From: Streptosporangium violaceochromogenes | GTDB taxonomy: Bacteria; Actinomycetota; Actinomycetes; Streptosporangiales; Streptosporangiaceae | Length of the DNA stretch: 36,838 nucleotides | Assembly (NCBI RefSeq): GCF_014654615.1 | Contig: NZ_BNBB01000041.1 | Coordinates: forward strand, 1-36,838 | Direction: 5' to 3' | Part shown: positions 14,646-22,490 of the stretch, one piece after another | How positions within the stretch are numbered: the first letter of the stretch is position 1 | Layout of the letters: the number at the start of each line of letters is the position of its first letter | Translations under genes and position numbers: made by a program | Notes under the pieces: model-generated | What the model was told of the DNA's origin: nothing | The model's input: only the letters and a program-made list of their open reading frames with translations | Databases searched by the model: none

Positions 14646-15272
14646 TCACAGGATGAGGAGAACGAAGATGCCGCAGACGATCATGTTGATCAGCCAGCCG
14701 TGGGAGTTCATCCAGTCGCGCACGCCGGGCATGGCGGCCGTGGCCCGGCGCCGGAAGAGGAGGTAGCTCAGCAACGGCAGAGCCGCGATCAGCAGTGTGG
14801 CCAGCAGGAACGGGATCGCCGCGCTCAGTGGGGAGCCGTGCTGTGCCAGGTTTACGCCGACGGTGAGCATCGCCATGATGTCGGTGGGCATCAGCAGGAC
14901 CAGCAGCAGCCCGGTGGTGAACGCCTTGCCCGGCTCGGCCTCCTGAAGCGCCCCGAGCCATCCGGGTGGTTCGGAGGTTTCCCGTCCCAGGTAGTTCTTG
15001 ATCGCGACGAACACCAGCAGGCCGGCCAGGACCAGCTGGATGATCAGCCCTGTGGAGCCGCTGTCCTCGGGGTCGCCCAGTGGGACGGTTCCGGCGAGCA
15101 GTGCGGCGAGCCCGCGGGCCAGCGCCACTCCGACGACCGCGGCGAGCGCGATGCCGGCCAGGTAGGCGAGCGAGACCTGTACCGCGCGCCGGTGCGTGAC
15201 GAGAAGGACCGCCGACATGATCTGCGGACCCGCCATCATGGTGACGGCCAGGGGCAGCACCTGAAGGTCCAT
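14646..15272 (-). CDS. GAP-family (Sap-like) membrane protein
   Basis: The product is 208 residues with six hydrophobic helices. The first contains LPLAVTMMAGPQIMSAVLLVT. The family of mycobacterial Sap/GAP proteins, related to LysE, is linked to export of lipids such as glycopeptidolipid and sulfolipid. The central loop has ETSEPPGWLGALQEAEPGKA and then LLLVLLMPTDIMAMLTVG, as in relatives. The ATG at 15272 has GGGAAGG at a proper spacing; an ATG at 15278 abuts that site and is less likely. The small membrane-protein gene upstream on the same strand may be co-transcribed (gap about 80 bases). Confidence 0.75.
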   Translation of the reverse strand: MDLQVLPLAVTMMAGPQIMSAVLLVTHRRAVQVSLAYLAGIALAAVVGVALARGLAALLAGTVPLGDPEDSGSTGLIIQLVLAGLLVFVAIKNYLGRETSEPPGWLGALQEAEPGKAFTTGLLLVLLMPTDIMAMLTVGVNLAQHGSPLSAAIPFLLATLLIAALPLLSYLLFRRRATAAMPGVRDWMNSHGWLINMIVCGIFVLLIL

Positions 15273-15350
15273 CGGCATCCTTCCCGTCGTGGCGCGGTCC
15301 GGCCGGCGAGCGGGGGCCGGTTGGTGCTGCGGCGCCTGGTCAGCGCCCGG

Positions 15351-15644
15351 TCAGCGCTGGGGGTAACCGGGGAGCATACGGCGCTGACCGACGGTGCCCG
15401 CCCAGTGGAACAGGTCCAGCACGACCGCCAGGGCGATCCAGAACCAGTCCCCTCCTCTGAGCCCGGCGCCGGGTACGTACAGGACGATGTACATCAACGT
15501 TGTGAACGGCAGGAAGATCAGGCCGAGCAGGGGCCAGATCCACGTGTCGAAGGCCGAGCTGACGAGGTTCGGCCGCGCCACCCAGATGATGAACACGGCG
15601 AGCCTCGGGAAAAGCCCTGCGAAAATCGCGAACAAGCACCCCAT
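15351..15644 (-). CDS. Conserved small membrane protein
   Basis: The product is 97 residues with three transmembrane segments: GCLFAIFAGLFPRLAVFIIW, then PLLGLIFLPFTTLMYIVLYV, then DWFWIALAVVLDLFHWA. It ends in a basic tail. I recognise it as a widespread actinobacterial hypothetical protein; no function is known. Pro and Trp positions at membrane borders (WIWPLLG) are typical of the family. An operator-like palindrome lies about 75 bases before its start. Confidence 0.65.
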   Translation of the reverse strand: MGCLFAIFAGLFPRLAVFIIWVARPNLVSSAFDTWIWPLLGLIFLPFTTLMYIVLYVPGAGLRGGDWFWIALAVVLDLFHWAGTVGQRRMLPGYPQR

Positions 15645-15716
15645 GGCATCCCGCCGGTTTCCACGTCACATGTCCGGTAAACGGTCGAGGCAGACGATAC
15701 CCTGAATATCCGCTTC

Positions 15717-15732
15717 CATTCCCAAGGGAATG
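15717..15732. promoter_or_regulatory. Operator-like palindrome CATTCCC-AA-GGGAATG
   Basis: The seven-base arms are perfectly complementary around AA. The site is in an AT-rich stretch about 75 bases upstream of the small membrane-protein gene. The regulator is unknown. Confidence 0.4.
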
Positions 15733-16193
15733 TACGGAACGGTAATGTCTGGCTTTTAGATTTTTATGATTCGAAAAAACGAGGGAAAAGAGTCGGGGTA
15801 GGAGCGATCTCGACGCTGGGCCGGGCGCGTGACCGCCACGCGGAGCCTTGTTCACCCTGAAGTGGCGGGTCACGCGGCCTGTTGCGGGTGCGATGTCTGA
15901 TCGACGGGTGGAGAAGTCCCCGGCTTCGTAGGTACGCACGGTACGAGCGGACCTGCCGTACGGATGATCAGGGGCGCGCCCTTCCCGCGCGGCGCCCTGT
16001 CGACCGGCGCCGCGGCGGCTGCCCTGCGGGTCAACCTGCGAAAGGAGGCGTTCCCTTCGCCGGCGACGGGGTGGAAACCGGGCCGATCGGGTGATCGACT
16101 GAATCGTCATGATCTGTCCAAGGGGAAGGGGAGGGCCGGCGCTTTTCGTCTCCGCCGGAACCGCGCCCCACCCGATCGGGAAGGGAAACCTGG
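15733..16193. other. Long intergenic region without a supported gene
   Basis: The first 60 bases are AT-rich and may contain promoters. Short open frames inside look random in composition. The ribosome site GGGAAGGGAAA for the next gene ends it. Confidence 0.35.
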
Positions 16194-16934
16194 ATGGACC
16201 GGAACATTCGCACGCTGGACGACGTGCTTCGGCTCCTGGACGGCCTGTTCGCGCCGGAGGCCGACCGCTGGACGGCCGAGGCGGCCTCCTGGTGGGACGG
16301 TTTTTACGCCGACCGCTCCAAGCCGGTGCCGTTCTTCTCGGCGAAGCCGGACGAAAACCTCGTCTCATACCTTGACCGAGGTCTCATCACCGCCGGGCAC
16401 GCCCTGGACCTGGGGTGCGGGCCGGGCCGTAACGCCGTGCACCTGGCCGCGCGGGGGTTCGAGGTGGACGCCGTCGATCTCTCCCCGCAGGCCGTCGCCT
16501 GGGCCGAGGACCGCGCCCGCGAGGCGGGGGCCGAGGTGCGTTTCCACCGTGGCGACGCCTTCGACCTCTGCGGCACCGTGCTCGGCGGGCCGTACGACCT
16601 GATCTACGACTCGGGGTGCTTCCACCACCTGCCGCCGCACCGTCGTCTCAGCTATCTCGACCTCCTCGATCGCGCTCTCGCGCCCGGCGGTCACTTCGCC
16701 CTCACGTGCTTCGCGGCGGGCACGATGACGGGGTCCGAACTTCCCGACGCCGACTTCTACCGGCAGGCCCGCCTCCACGGCGGCCTCGCCTACACGCCCG
16801 GCTCGCTGCGGTGGATCTTCTCCGGCCTGTCGGAGGTCGAGATGCGCCGCATGCAGGACGAACCCGCGGACTCCCCCCGCTTCGGGCAGCCCTTCCTCCT
16901 GGCGGCCCTGTTCCGCCGGGATGCCCTGCCGTAG
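16194..16934 (+). CDS. Class I SAM-dependent methyltransferase
   Basis: The product is 246 residues. Motif I is ALDLGCGPGRNAVHLAARGF (residues 69-88), motif II has DAVDLSPQAV, and the fourth strand reads YDLIYDSGCFHHLPPHRR, followed by ALAPGGHFALTCFA. The GCGPGRN...DSGCFHHLP pattern matches the tellurite-resistance/thiopurine-like branch of Rossmann methyltransferases. The N-terminal 60 residues form a helical lid with WWDGFYADRSKPVPFF. The substrate is unknown. A GGGAAGGGAAA ribosome site precedes the ATG. It is a single-gene unit. Confidence 0.8.
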   Translation: MDRNIRTLDDVLRLLDGLFAPEADRWTAEAASWWDGFYADRSKPVPFFSAKPDENLVSYLDRGLITAGHALDLGCGPGRNAVHLAARGFEVDAVDLSPQAVAWAEDRAREAGAEVRFHRGDAFDLCGTVLGGPYDLIYDSGCFHHLPPHRRLSYLDLLDRALAPGGHFALTCFAAGTMTGSELPDADFYRQARLHGGLAYTPGSLRWIFSGLSEVEMRRMQDEPADSPRFGQPFLLAALFRRDALP

Positions 16935-17081
16935 GGGACGGCGAAGCGGAAAGGGAGGCGTCGCGCTGGCGGGGAGCGCGGGTGAGCGGCCGGATGCGTG
17001 CGATGTCCCTACAAGGGGTCTTTATGGAAAAATACACCATTCGCCCGAATTTGAACCCCCCTGGCCGGGGAATTACCGAGC

Positions 17082-17939
17082 ATGCGGGAACACATGAGGT
17101 TCTATCGCCGTAGATGGTTCAAAGTGTGGATCGGCATGATGGCGTTGTCCGCGGCGCTGATCCTCATGACGGAGACGGTCGGCAACCGCGCGGTGATGCC
17201 GGCGGCCTTCTTCTACGGAGCGGCCTCCGGGCCGGTCGCCCTGCTCGTCGCCGTCCACGACCGCACCGGCGTCGGCGACACCGTGCCGGGGGGCGCTCTG
17301 GTGGGGATGTTCCTGTTCGGCGGGGGCGTCGCCCTTCTGCTCGGCGGGTACTTCGACTCCCTTCTCATCCCGGACAAGAGCGGGCCGGCGATCCTGAGGG
17401 TCGGGTGGATCGAGGAGTCCGCCAAGTTCGTGCCCCTTCTGGCGGTGGCGCTCACCGGGCGCCACCTCACCAAAGCTGCGGGGGTCGCCCTGGGCCTGTC
17501 CTGTGCGACCGGGTTCGCGATCATGGAGTCGATGTCGTACGCCTGGAGGAGCATCCACCGCGACAGCGCGGTCGAAGCGGGGGTGGTGCTGTTCATGCGA
17601 GGACTCACCACCCCCTTCAGCCATCTGGCCTGGACCGGCCTGGTCTGCGCGGTCGCCTTCGGGGTGTGGCAGGCGGGAGGCAGGGTCGTCGTCACCAGTG
17701 CCGTCACGGGGGCCTTCGCGGCGGCGGCCGTACTGCACTCACTCAACGACGGCCTGCTCACCCTCGACATCCCCGGACCCGTCCGGCTCTTCTTTCCGGT
17801 GGTCGCGGCGGTGAGCTACTGGCTGTTCCATCACGCGATCCGTGATCTGGCCCCGGTGAGGACGGCGCCGCCGCTCCCCGCCGGGAGCGTGCCCGCCGCC
17901 GCGAGAGGCGTCGTGGCGGAGGAGGAGAGAACCGGATGA
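17082..17939 (+). CDS. PrsW-like intramembrane protease
   Basis: The product is 285 residues with eight or so membrane segments. It carries all signature motifs of the PrsW/CAAX-protease-related family: E111-E112-x-x-K115 in IEESAKF, GFAIMES ending at residue 150 (usual form GF...EN), H181 in FSHLAWTGL, and H219 with N222/D223 in VLHSLNDGL. PrsW proteases cleave membrane-bound anti-sigma factors in other bacteria; whether this one does is unknown. The ATG at 17082 comes 4 codons before a second ATG that is also possible. No sigma or anti-sigma gene is adjacent; the nearest is the SigE-type gene at 23742. Confidence 0.8.
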   Translation: MREHMRFYRRRWFKVWIGMMALSAALILMTETVGNRAVMPAAFFYGAASGPVALLVAVHDRTGVGDTVPGGALVGMFLFGGGVALLLGGYFDSLLIPDKSGPAILRVGWIEESAKFVPLLAVALTGRHLTKAAGVALGLSCATGFAIMESMSYAWRSIHRDSAVEAGVVLFMRGLTTPFSHLAWTGLVCAVAFGVWQAGGRVVVTSAVTGAFAAAAVLHSLNDGLLTLDIPGPVRLFFPVVAAVSYWLFHHAIRDLAPVRTAPPLPAGSVPAAARGVVAEEERTG

Positions 17940-17995
17940 CGCGGAGGGAGGCGGCGCGGGCACGGGGCCTCCCACCGGGGCGGGCCCCGCGGCGG

Positions 17996-18871
17996 TCAGA
18001 GCTGGGACAGCAGCCACCGGGGGCCGACGACGTCGGCGCCCAGGGCGGTGACCCGCTCGCGCAGCCCCCGGTCGGCGGTGACGACCAGGACGTGCTCCCA
18101 GGAGGCGGTCTCCCGTACGGCCCGCACGATGCCGTCGTCGCCACTGCCCGGGGCGGCGATCACCGAGACGCCCGGGACCGCCGCGGCGTCGCGGGCGGCG
18201 CCCTCGACGACCACGGTGAAACGGGGGAACCAGCGGAACAGGACGGGAAGGTCACCGGGCAGGGCGCGCACGCCCCCGACCCCGAGGGCGCCGACCTCGG
18301 AGATCAGCTTGGCGGCGGCTCCGGCGCGGTCCCTCCACCAGCCGTGCTCGGCGCGGGCGCCGATGATGTTGGCGGCGTCGAGGACGACCAGCGGCGGCCC
18401 GAGCGCCCGGCTGATCGTCGGCCAGGTCTCGGCGAAGCCGGGGTGCAGGTTTCTGCCGGGAACCTCGTCGAGGGTGAGCCAGCGCAGGTCGGCGCTCTCG
18501 CTGTTGGCGGGAGCCACCTTCAGCAGTTCGGACGACTGGGCGATCACGGTGTGGAAGGACCAGCCGCCGTGGTCGTCGACGTAGACGCCCTGGACCCGGA
18601 GACCGTCGCCGCTCAGCGTGACCTCCTCGTGCGCCTCGCGGAAGGCGCCCGTGACGGCGTCTTCGTGGCTGTCCAGCGCGCCACCGGGCAGGCCCCAGGT
18701 GCCGCCGTGGTGACTCCAGGCCGCGCGCTCCTGCATCAGGACGCGGGGTGTTCCCGCCGGGTCGTGGTGGACGGCGAGCAGCCCGGACGCGCCGTGCACC
18801 CCCCAGTGGCGATGCCCGAGATCACATGTGGCCCATCCGTCTCCGTCTTTGGCCGCCATGGCATCCATCAT
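17996..18871 (-). CDS. NUDIX hydrolase fused to a NYN-like domain
   Basis: The product is 291 residues. Residues 30-145 are a NUDIX domain with box G64-x5-E70-x7-R78-E79-x2-E82-E83 (the terminal G is replaced by Thr85). Residues about 158-290 start LVVLDAANIIGARAEHGWW, with D165 and N168 as in the first acidic site of NYN/PIN-like nucleases. They continue with further Asp residues (SGDDGIVRAV and VVTADRGL). The fusion pairs nucleotide hydrolysis with a possible RNase or nucleotide-binding fold. Substrates are unknown. Three close ATG codons (18871, 18868, 18859) leave the exact start open. Confidence 0.75.
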   Translation of the reverse strand: MMDAMAAKDGDGWATCDLGHRHWGVHGASGLLAVHHDPAGTPRVLMQERAAWSHHGGTWGLPGGALDSHEDAVTGAFREAHEEVTLSGDGLRVQGVYVDDHGGWSFHTVIAQSSELLKVAPANSESADLRWLTLDEVPGRNLHPGFAETWPTISRALGPPLVVLDAANIIGARAEHGWWRDRAGAAAKLISEVGALGVGGVRALPGDLPVLFRWFPRFTVVVEGAARDAAAVPGVSVIAAPGSGDDGIVRAVRETASWEHVLVVTADRGLRERVTALGADVVGPRWLLSQL

Positions 18872-18943
18872 GCACCAGGAGACGCGGGCCGGTCTTAATC
18901 GCCCTGGGCGGACGCGACGCGGCCCGAGGCGACAGGCCGGCCC

Positions 18944-19753
18944 TCAGCCGCCGCTCCTGCTGAAGTGCTGGTAGTCCTTGATCCCCGACCAGTGGCCGCC
19001 CCACTCCCAGCCGACCCGCTGGAACGCCTTGACCACGCGGTCTCCGGGGTTGATCACGCCGGGCGCGTTCACCGGGCGTTTGGCGAACCTGAGGGCGTTC
19101 TTGTGGGCCACCGTGCCGTTGGAGGACACGTAGGGGTTCTCGCGGGGGTTGATGTCCACGGCCCTGCCGTAGGCGTGCTGGGACCAGTTGCTCGACCCGG
19201 TGGCCGGACGGCAGTTGAACGCCGAGGTGTTGTCGGCCTCGATGGAGGCGAAGTCGTCGCCCTTGTAGGCGTCGACGGGCTCCATCCTGTAGACGGGCCA
19301 GCGCCAGCCGTACAGGCGTCCGAAGACCGTGACGACGGCGTCGACGGCGTCCTCGTGCACGACGAGCTCGCCGGTGTGCGGCCTGTCGTCGAACCCCCAG
19401 TAACTCATCGTGACCATGCGCAGGTCACCGAGCGGGACCGGGCAGCCGGGCCGCCAGGAGTGACGGAGGCGGTCGCGGGTGACCTTGGACACCTTGGCGG
19501 AGAACGGGGGAGGGCCGGTGGGGGTCGGGCTCGCGGTGGTCGAAGGCGTGGGGGCGGCCTCCGCCGGGGACGGAGTGCCGGGCCGTTCCGGTCGTGTGGC
19601 CCCGGAGGTGGCCGGGGCCGGGCTCGCGGGCCGCTCGGGCCGCTCGGCGGCGGGCGCGCCGCACGCCGCCACCGCGAGGCAGCCGGTGGCCACCGCGAGA
19701 GCCGCGCGGGCGCGCGCCAGGGGTCGAGGGCCGCTCACCTGTCGTCTCTCCAT
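18944..19753 (-). CDS. M15-type (VanY-like) peptidase lipoprotein
   Basis: The product is 269 residues. The N-terminus has Arg residues, a hydrophobic stretch and a lipobox LAVAAC with Cys31, so it should be a lipoprotein. A Pro/Thr/Ala-rich linker (about 32-85) follows. The peptidase domain has H193 and D200 in SQHAYGRAVDINP, and near the end WEWGGHWSGIKDYQHF with H263, which fit the zinc ligands of the M15 D-Ala-D-Ala carboxypeptidase or L-Ala-D-Glu peptidase fold. It probably trims peptidoglycan stem peptides outside the membrane. GAGGTGAC lies just before the ATG at 19753. Confidence 0.8.
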   Translation of the reverse strand: MERRQVSGPRPLARARAALAVATGCLAVAACGAPAAERPERPASPAPATSGATRPERPGTPSPAEAAPTPSTTASPTPTGPPPFSAKVSKVTRDRLRHSWRPGCPVPLGDLRMVTMSYWGFDDRPHTGELVVHEDAVDAVVTVFGRLYGWRWPVYRMEPVDAYKGDDFASIEADNTSAFNCRPATGSSNWSQHAYGRAVDINPRENPYVSSNGTVAHKNALRFAKRPVNAPGVINPGDRVVKAFQRVGWEWGGHWSGIKDYQHFSRSGG

Positions 19754-20339
19754 CTGTCACCTCGTCTCGGATGAACACCGGACACGCACGTGGATAAAAA
19801 GGACAAGCCTTCATTGTAATCGAACGGCTACTTGAGGTGAGAGCGGGTAAGGGGGCGGGTCGCGCGTGACGACACGCCGGGGTGAGGCGTTTCTTCCTGG
19901 AGGATGGCGGTCCGGAGGGGCCGGGACGGTGCCGGTGGGGCGTCCCGCCGTTCTCGGCCGCGGCGTTTTTAGCCGGGCTTTTCTTCGAAAGTCTCGCGCC
20001 TGTGTTCGAAGAGGCGCTACAGTCGACCGCATTGGATCGAACACGGGTTCGGTCGACGGGTCTCTTGGCGTCTGCCCAGGTGCGCTCGGGTGTGCTCGGG
20101 CGTGCCGGTGAGCGCGCCGGGTGTGTCCAGGCGGCCGGGCGGCCACGTGTTCGGGCGGCGGGCGCGTTCAGGCGGGCCGGACAGACCGGAAAAGGAGGAG
20201 TGCGATGGCGATGCTCACGACACCGCTCGCCGTGCACCCCCCTGCCCCGCGGGTTCCGTCCCGTCACCGCGCGACACGCCGTAGCGCTCTCTACGGAAAT
20301 CTATGCCGGCCGCTATATCCCGTCATAAAGTCCGAGAGC
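19754..20339. other. Long leader region before the AAA ATPase gene
   Basis: It contains a LexA-like box (20037-20052), a strong ribosome site AAAGGAGGAG before an ATG at 20205 that is in frame with the ATPase, and a -10-like TAAAGT at 20326-20331. Codons between about 20280 and 20340 (CTA, TAT, ATA) look non-coding, so the ATG at 20205 may open a leader peptide or a longer form of the ATPase. Confidence 0.4.
20037..20052. promoter_or_regulatory. LexA (SOS) box-like site
   Basis: TCGAACACGGGTTCGG matches the actinobacterial SOS consensus TCGAAC-N4-GTTCGA at 11 of 12 fixed positions. It lies about 300 bases upstream of the proposed ATPase start and about 170 upstream of the ATG at 20205. An additional GTGTTCGA half lies about 35 bases earlier. 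SOS control is inferred from the motif only. Confidence 0.45.
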
Positions 20340-21521
20340 GTGGACCCCGTGCGCAATCCTTATGCCCCAGGAGCGGGGCAGCGTCCTCCGGAGCTGGCCG
20401 GGCGCGACCGCGAGCTGCAGCAGTTCGAGGTCGTCCTGGAGCGGGTGGCCCGTGGCCGCCCCGAGCGGAGCATGGTCGTCACCGGCCTGCGAGGAGTCGG
20501 CAAGACCGTTCTCCTCAACACCTTCAAATCCATGGCCATGCAGCGTCTGTGGGGCACCGGCAAGATCGAGGCCCGGCCCGACCAGTCGATCCGGCGTCCG
20601 GTCGCCGCCGCCCTGCATCTGGCGATCCGCGAGCTGGCCCCCCGGCACCGCGCGCCCGAGCGCATCGAGGAGTTTCTCGGTGTGCTCAAGGCGTTCGCGA
20701 TGCGCGACCCCGCCGCCGCCAAGGGGACCTCCCACTGGTCGCCCGGCATCGACGTCCCGGCCGCGCGGGGCCGGGCCGACTCCGGTGACCTGGAGATCGA
20801 CCTCACCGAGCTGTTCGTCGACGCGGCGGGGGTCGCCACCGACCTCGGGGTCGGCATCGCCCTGTTCATCGACGAGATGCAGGACGTACAGACCCCCGAC
20901 GTCTCGGCGCTCTGCGCGGCCTGTCACGAGCTGTCCCAGAGCGGCGGGCCGCTGATCGTGGTCGGCGCGGGCCTGCCCCATCTGCCCAGCGTGCTGTCGG
21001 CCAGCAAGAGTTACTCCGAGCGGCTCTTCCGCTACGCGCGGATCGACCGGCTCGACCGCGAGGCGGCCGACCAGGCGCTCATCGCTCCCGCCCAGTCCGA
21101 GGGGGTGGAGTTCACCCAGGAGGCCCTCGACGCCCTCTATGAGGCCGCCGACGGCTACCCCTATTTCGTCCAGGCCTACGGCAAGGTCGCCTGGGACCTG
21201 GCGCTGCGCAGCCCGATCACCGCCGACGACATCAAGGTCTCCGCGCCGGAGGCCGAGGAGGAGCTCGCGGTCGGCTTCTTCGGCAGCCGTTACGAGCGGG
21301 CCACCCCCGCCGAGCGCGACTACATGCACGCGATGGCCGCCATCGGCGATGAGCCGGTGGCCACCGCCGAGGTGGCCGAGAGCCTCGGCCGTAAGCCGTC
21401 CAGCCTCTCCCCGGCTCGCGACAGCCTCATCAAGAAGGGTCTCATCTACAGCGCCGAACGTGGGCTGATCGCCTTCACCGTCCCCCACTTCGGAAAGTTT
21501 CTGCGTTCTCAACCGATCTGA
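20340..21521 (+). CDS. AAA-type ATPase (Orc1/STAND-like)
   Basis: The product is 393 residues from the GTG at 20340 (MDPVRNPYAPGAG). The P-loop is GLRGVGKT (49-56) and Walker B is ALFIDEM with Asp178-Glu179. A sensor-like VVGAGLPHLP and the RLDRLDREAADQAL lid follow, and a C-terminal winged helix has VATAEVAESLGRKPSSLSP. The order resembles AAA_16/Orc1-like switch ATPases that bind DNA or proteins. The GTG may be read from a leaderless transcript, since TAAAGT lies 9 bases upstream. A form starting at ATG 20205 with a very strong ribosome site is the alternative. A CGCTCTCTA motif lies 47 bases before the start and recurs in the hairpin after the gene. The function is unknown. Confidence 0.75.
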   Translation: MDPVRNPYAPGAGQRPPELAGRDRELQQFEVVLERVARGRPERSMVVTGLRGVGKTVLLNTFKSMAMQRLWGTGKIEARPDQSIRRPVAAALHLAIRELAPRHRAPERIEEFLGVLKAFAMRDPAAAKGTSHWSPGIDVPAARGRADSGDLEIDLTELFVDAAGVATDLGVGIALFIDEMQDVQTPDVSALCAACHELSQSGGPLIVVGAGLPHLPSVLSASKSYSERLFRYARIDRLDREAADQALIAPAQSEGVEFTQEALDALYEAADGYPYFVQAYGKVAWDLALRSPITADDIKVSAPEAEEELAVGFFGSRYERATPAERDYMHAMAAIGDEPVATAEVAESLGRKPSSLSPARDSLIKKGLIYSAERGLIAFTVPHFGKFLRSQPI

Positions 21522-21558
21522 ACAAACGTTCGATGTCCTGCGGGGGAACCATGGCGTT

Positions 21559-21598
21559 CTCTATCGCTCTCTAGTGAGAACGCTAGAGAGCGATAGAG
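21559..21598 (+). repeat. Perfect 16-bp inverted repeat after the ATPase gene
   Basis: CTCTATCGCTCTCTAG (21559-21574) and CTAGAGAGCGATAGAG (21583-21598) are exact complements around TGAGAACG. It starts 38 bases after the ATPase stop and could terminate transcription, though it has no U tract. The CGCTCTCTA core also occurs at 20285-20293 upstream of the same gene, which suggests a protein-binding motif instead. Confidence 0.7.
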
Positions 21599-21641
21599 AT
21601 CTGAATCATGCCCTCCTAAGGAAATATCGGTGGCTCTAGCG

Positions 21642-22490
21642 TCAGGCCGATACGGGCATAGATTCCGGAAGAGGTGCTGTCTTGACGGCCCGGCCCTCGA
21701 CGTCGACCATCGCCATCCGCACGGCCGGGTGCCGCCCGCTCAGATAGACCGCGAAGACCACGTCCACGGGCTCTCCCGTCCCGCTCCGCCCCGGATAGAC
21801 GAAGAACCGCCAGCACAGCTCCCGCCAGGTGTCGACCGGGTCGCTGCTCGACAGCGACCCCTCGTGCGCGCGCCAGGTCGAGCTCGAACGCAGGCGGTTG
21901 AGCGCGGTGGAGGGGTCCAGCCGACGCTGCTCACACGGGGCGCGATACCGCAACCGCGCCGCGGTCTCCTCGATCTCCGGCGACAGGACGGCCAGTACCA
22001 GCAGCCCCGCGGCGGCGGCCAGCGCCCGTGGCCACGTCATGCCGGTCACCGTCGACCAGCCGGAGATCGGCGGCGCCCACACCAGCCCCACCGCCATGGT
22101 GGTCAGCACCATGGTCCGTCCCAGTGAGCGCAGCCCCACCGGGACGGCGCTGACCTCCCCGAAGCAGCCGCACCCCGCGTCCGGCCGCCGCCGCCGCAGC
22201 TCCCACAGCACGTAGGTGGAGATCGCGAAGAACGCGGCCGTTCCCCAGCGGAACAGGGGGTGGTCCGTGGCCATCAGGCCGGCCAGCAGCACCAGCTCCG
22301 CGACGGCGCAGCCGAGCGTGGCGGAGGCGCGCCAGCGGTCGGCCACCAGCACCGCGGGCCCGAGCCTGCCCAGCGCGCCCGGCCCCGCCTTTCCCGCGGC
22401 CACCCACACCTTGGCGAGCGCGCCCGCGGCCAGTAACGCGCTCAGCGCCGGGAGCTGCGCGGTGGCGATCGTCGTCAGCATCTGTTTCAC
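21642..22490 (-). CDS. MauE-like (DoxX-related) membrane protein
   Basis: The product is 282 residues. Five hydrophobic segments occupy about residues 5-180. The loop GCGCFGEVSAVPVG after helix 3 is the Cys-x-Cys-Phe-Gly signature of MauE-type proteins, which help form disulfides or mature periplasmic enzymes. The last 90 residues are soluble (LDPSTALNRLRSSSTWRAHE and WRFFVYPGRSGTGEPVDVVF) and are not part of the usual family, so they are an added domain. The GTG at 22490 overlaps the upstream stop as GTGA, which points to translational coupling; an ATG at 22481 is possible. Thus it forms a two-gene operon with the barrel protein. Confidence 0.7.
   Translation of the reverse strand: MKQMLTTIATAQLPALSALLAAGALAKVWVAAGKAGPGALGRLGPAVLVADRWRASATLGCAVAELVLLAGLMATDHPLFRWGTAAFFAISTYVLWELRRRRPDAGCGCFGEVSAVPVGLRSLGRTMVLTTMAVGLVWAPPISGWSTVTGMTWPRALAAAAGLLVLAVLSPEIEETAARLRYRAPCEQRRLDPSTALNRLRSSSTWRAHEGSLSSSDPVDTWRELCWRFFVYPGRSGTGEPVDVVFAVYLSGRHPAVRMAMVDVEGRAVKTAPLPESMPVSA

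Noticed and set aside
14592..15680. Plus-strand frame of 362 codons
   Set aside because: It is rich in Gln, Asp, Arg and Gly because it reads opposite the two membrane-protein genes. There is no ribosome site or domain.
20313..21512. Minus-strand frame of 399 codons opposite the AAA ATPase
   Set aside because: The plus-strand frame has P-loop and Walker B motifs. The minus frame has no recognisable sequence.
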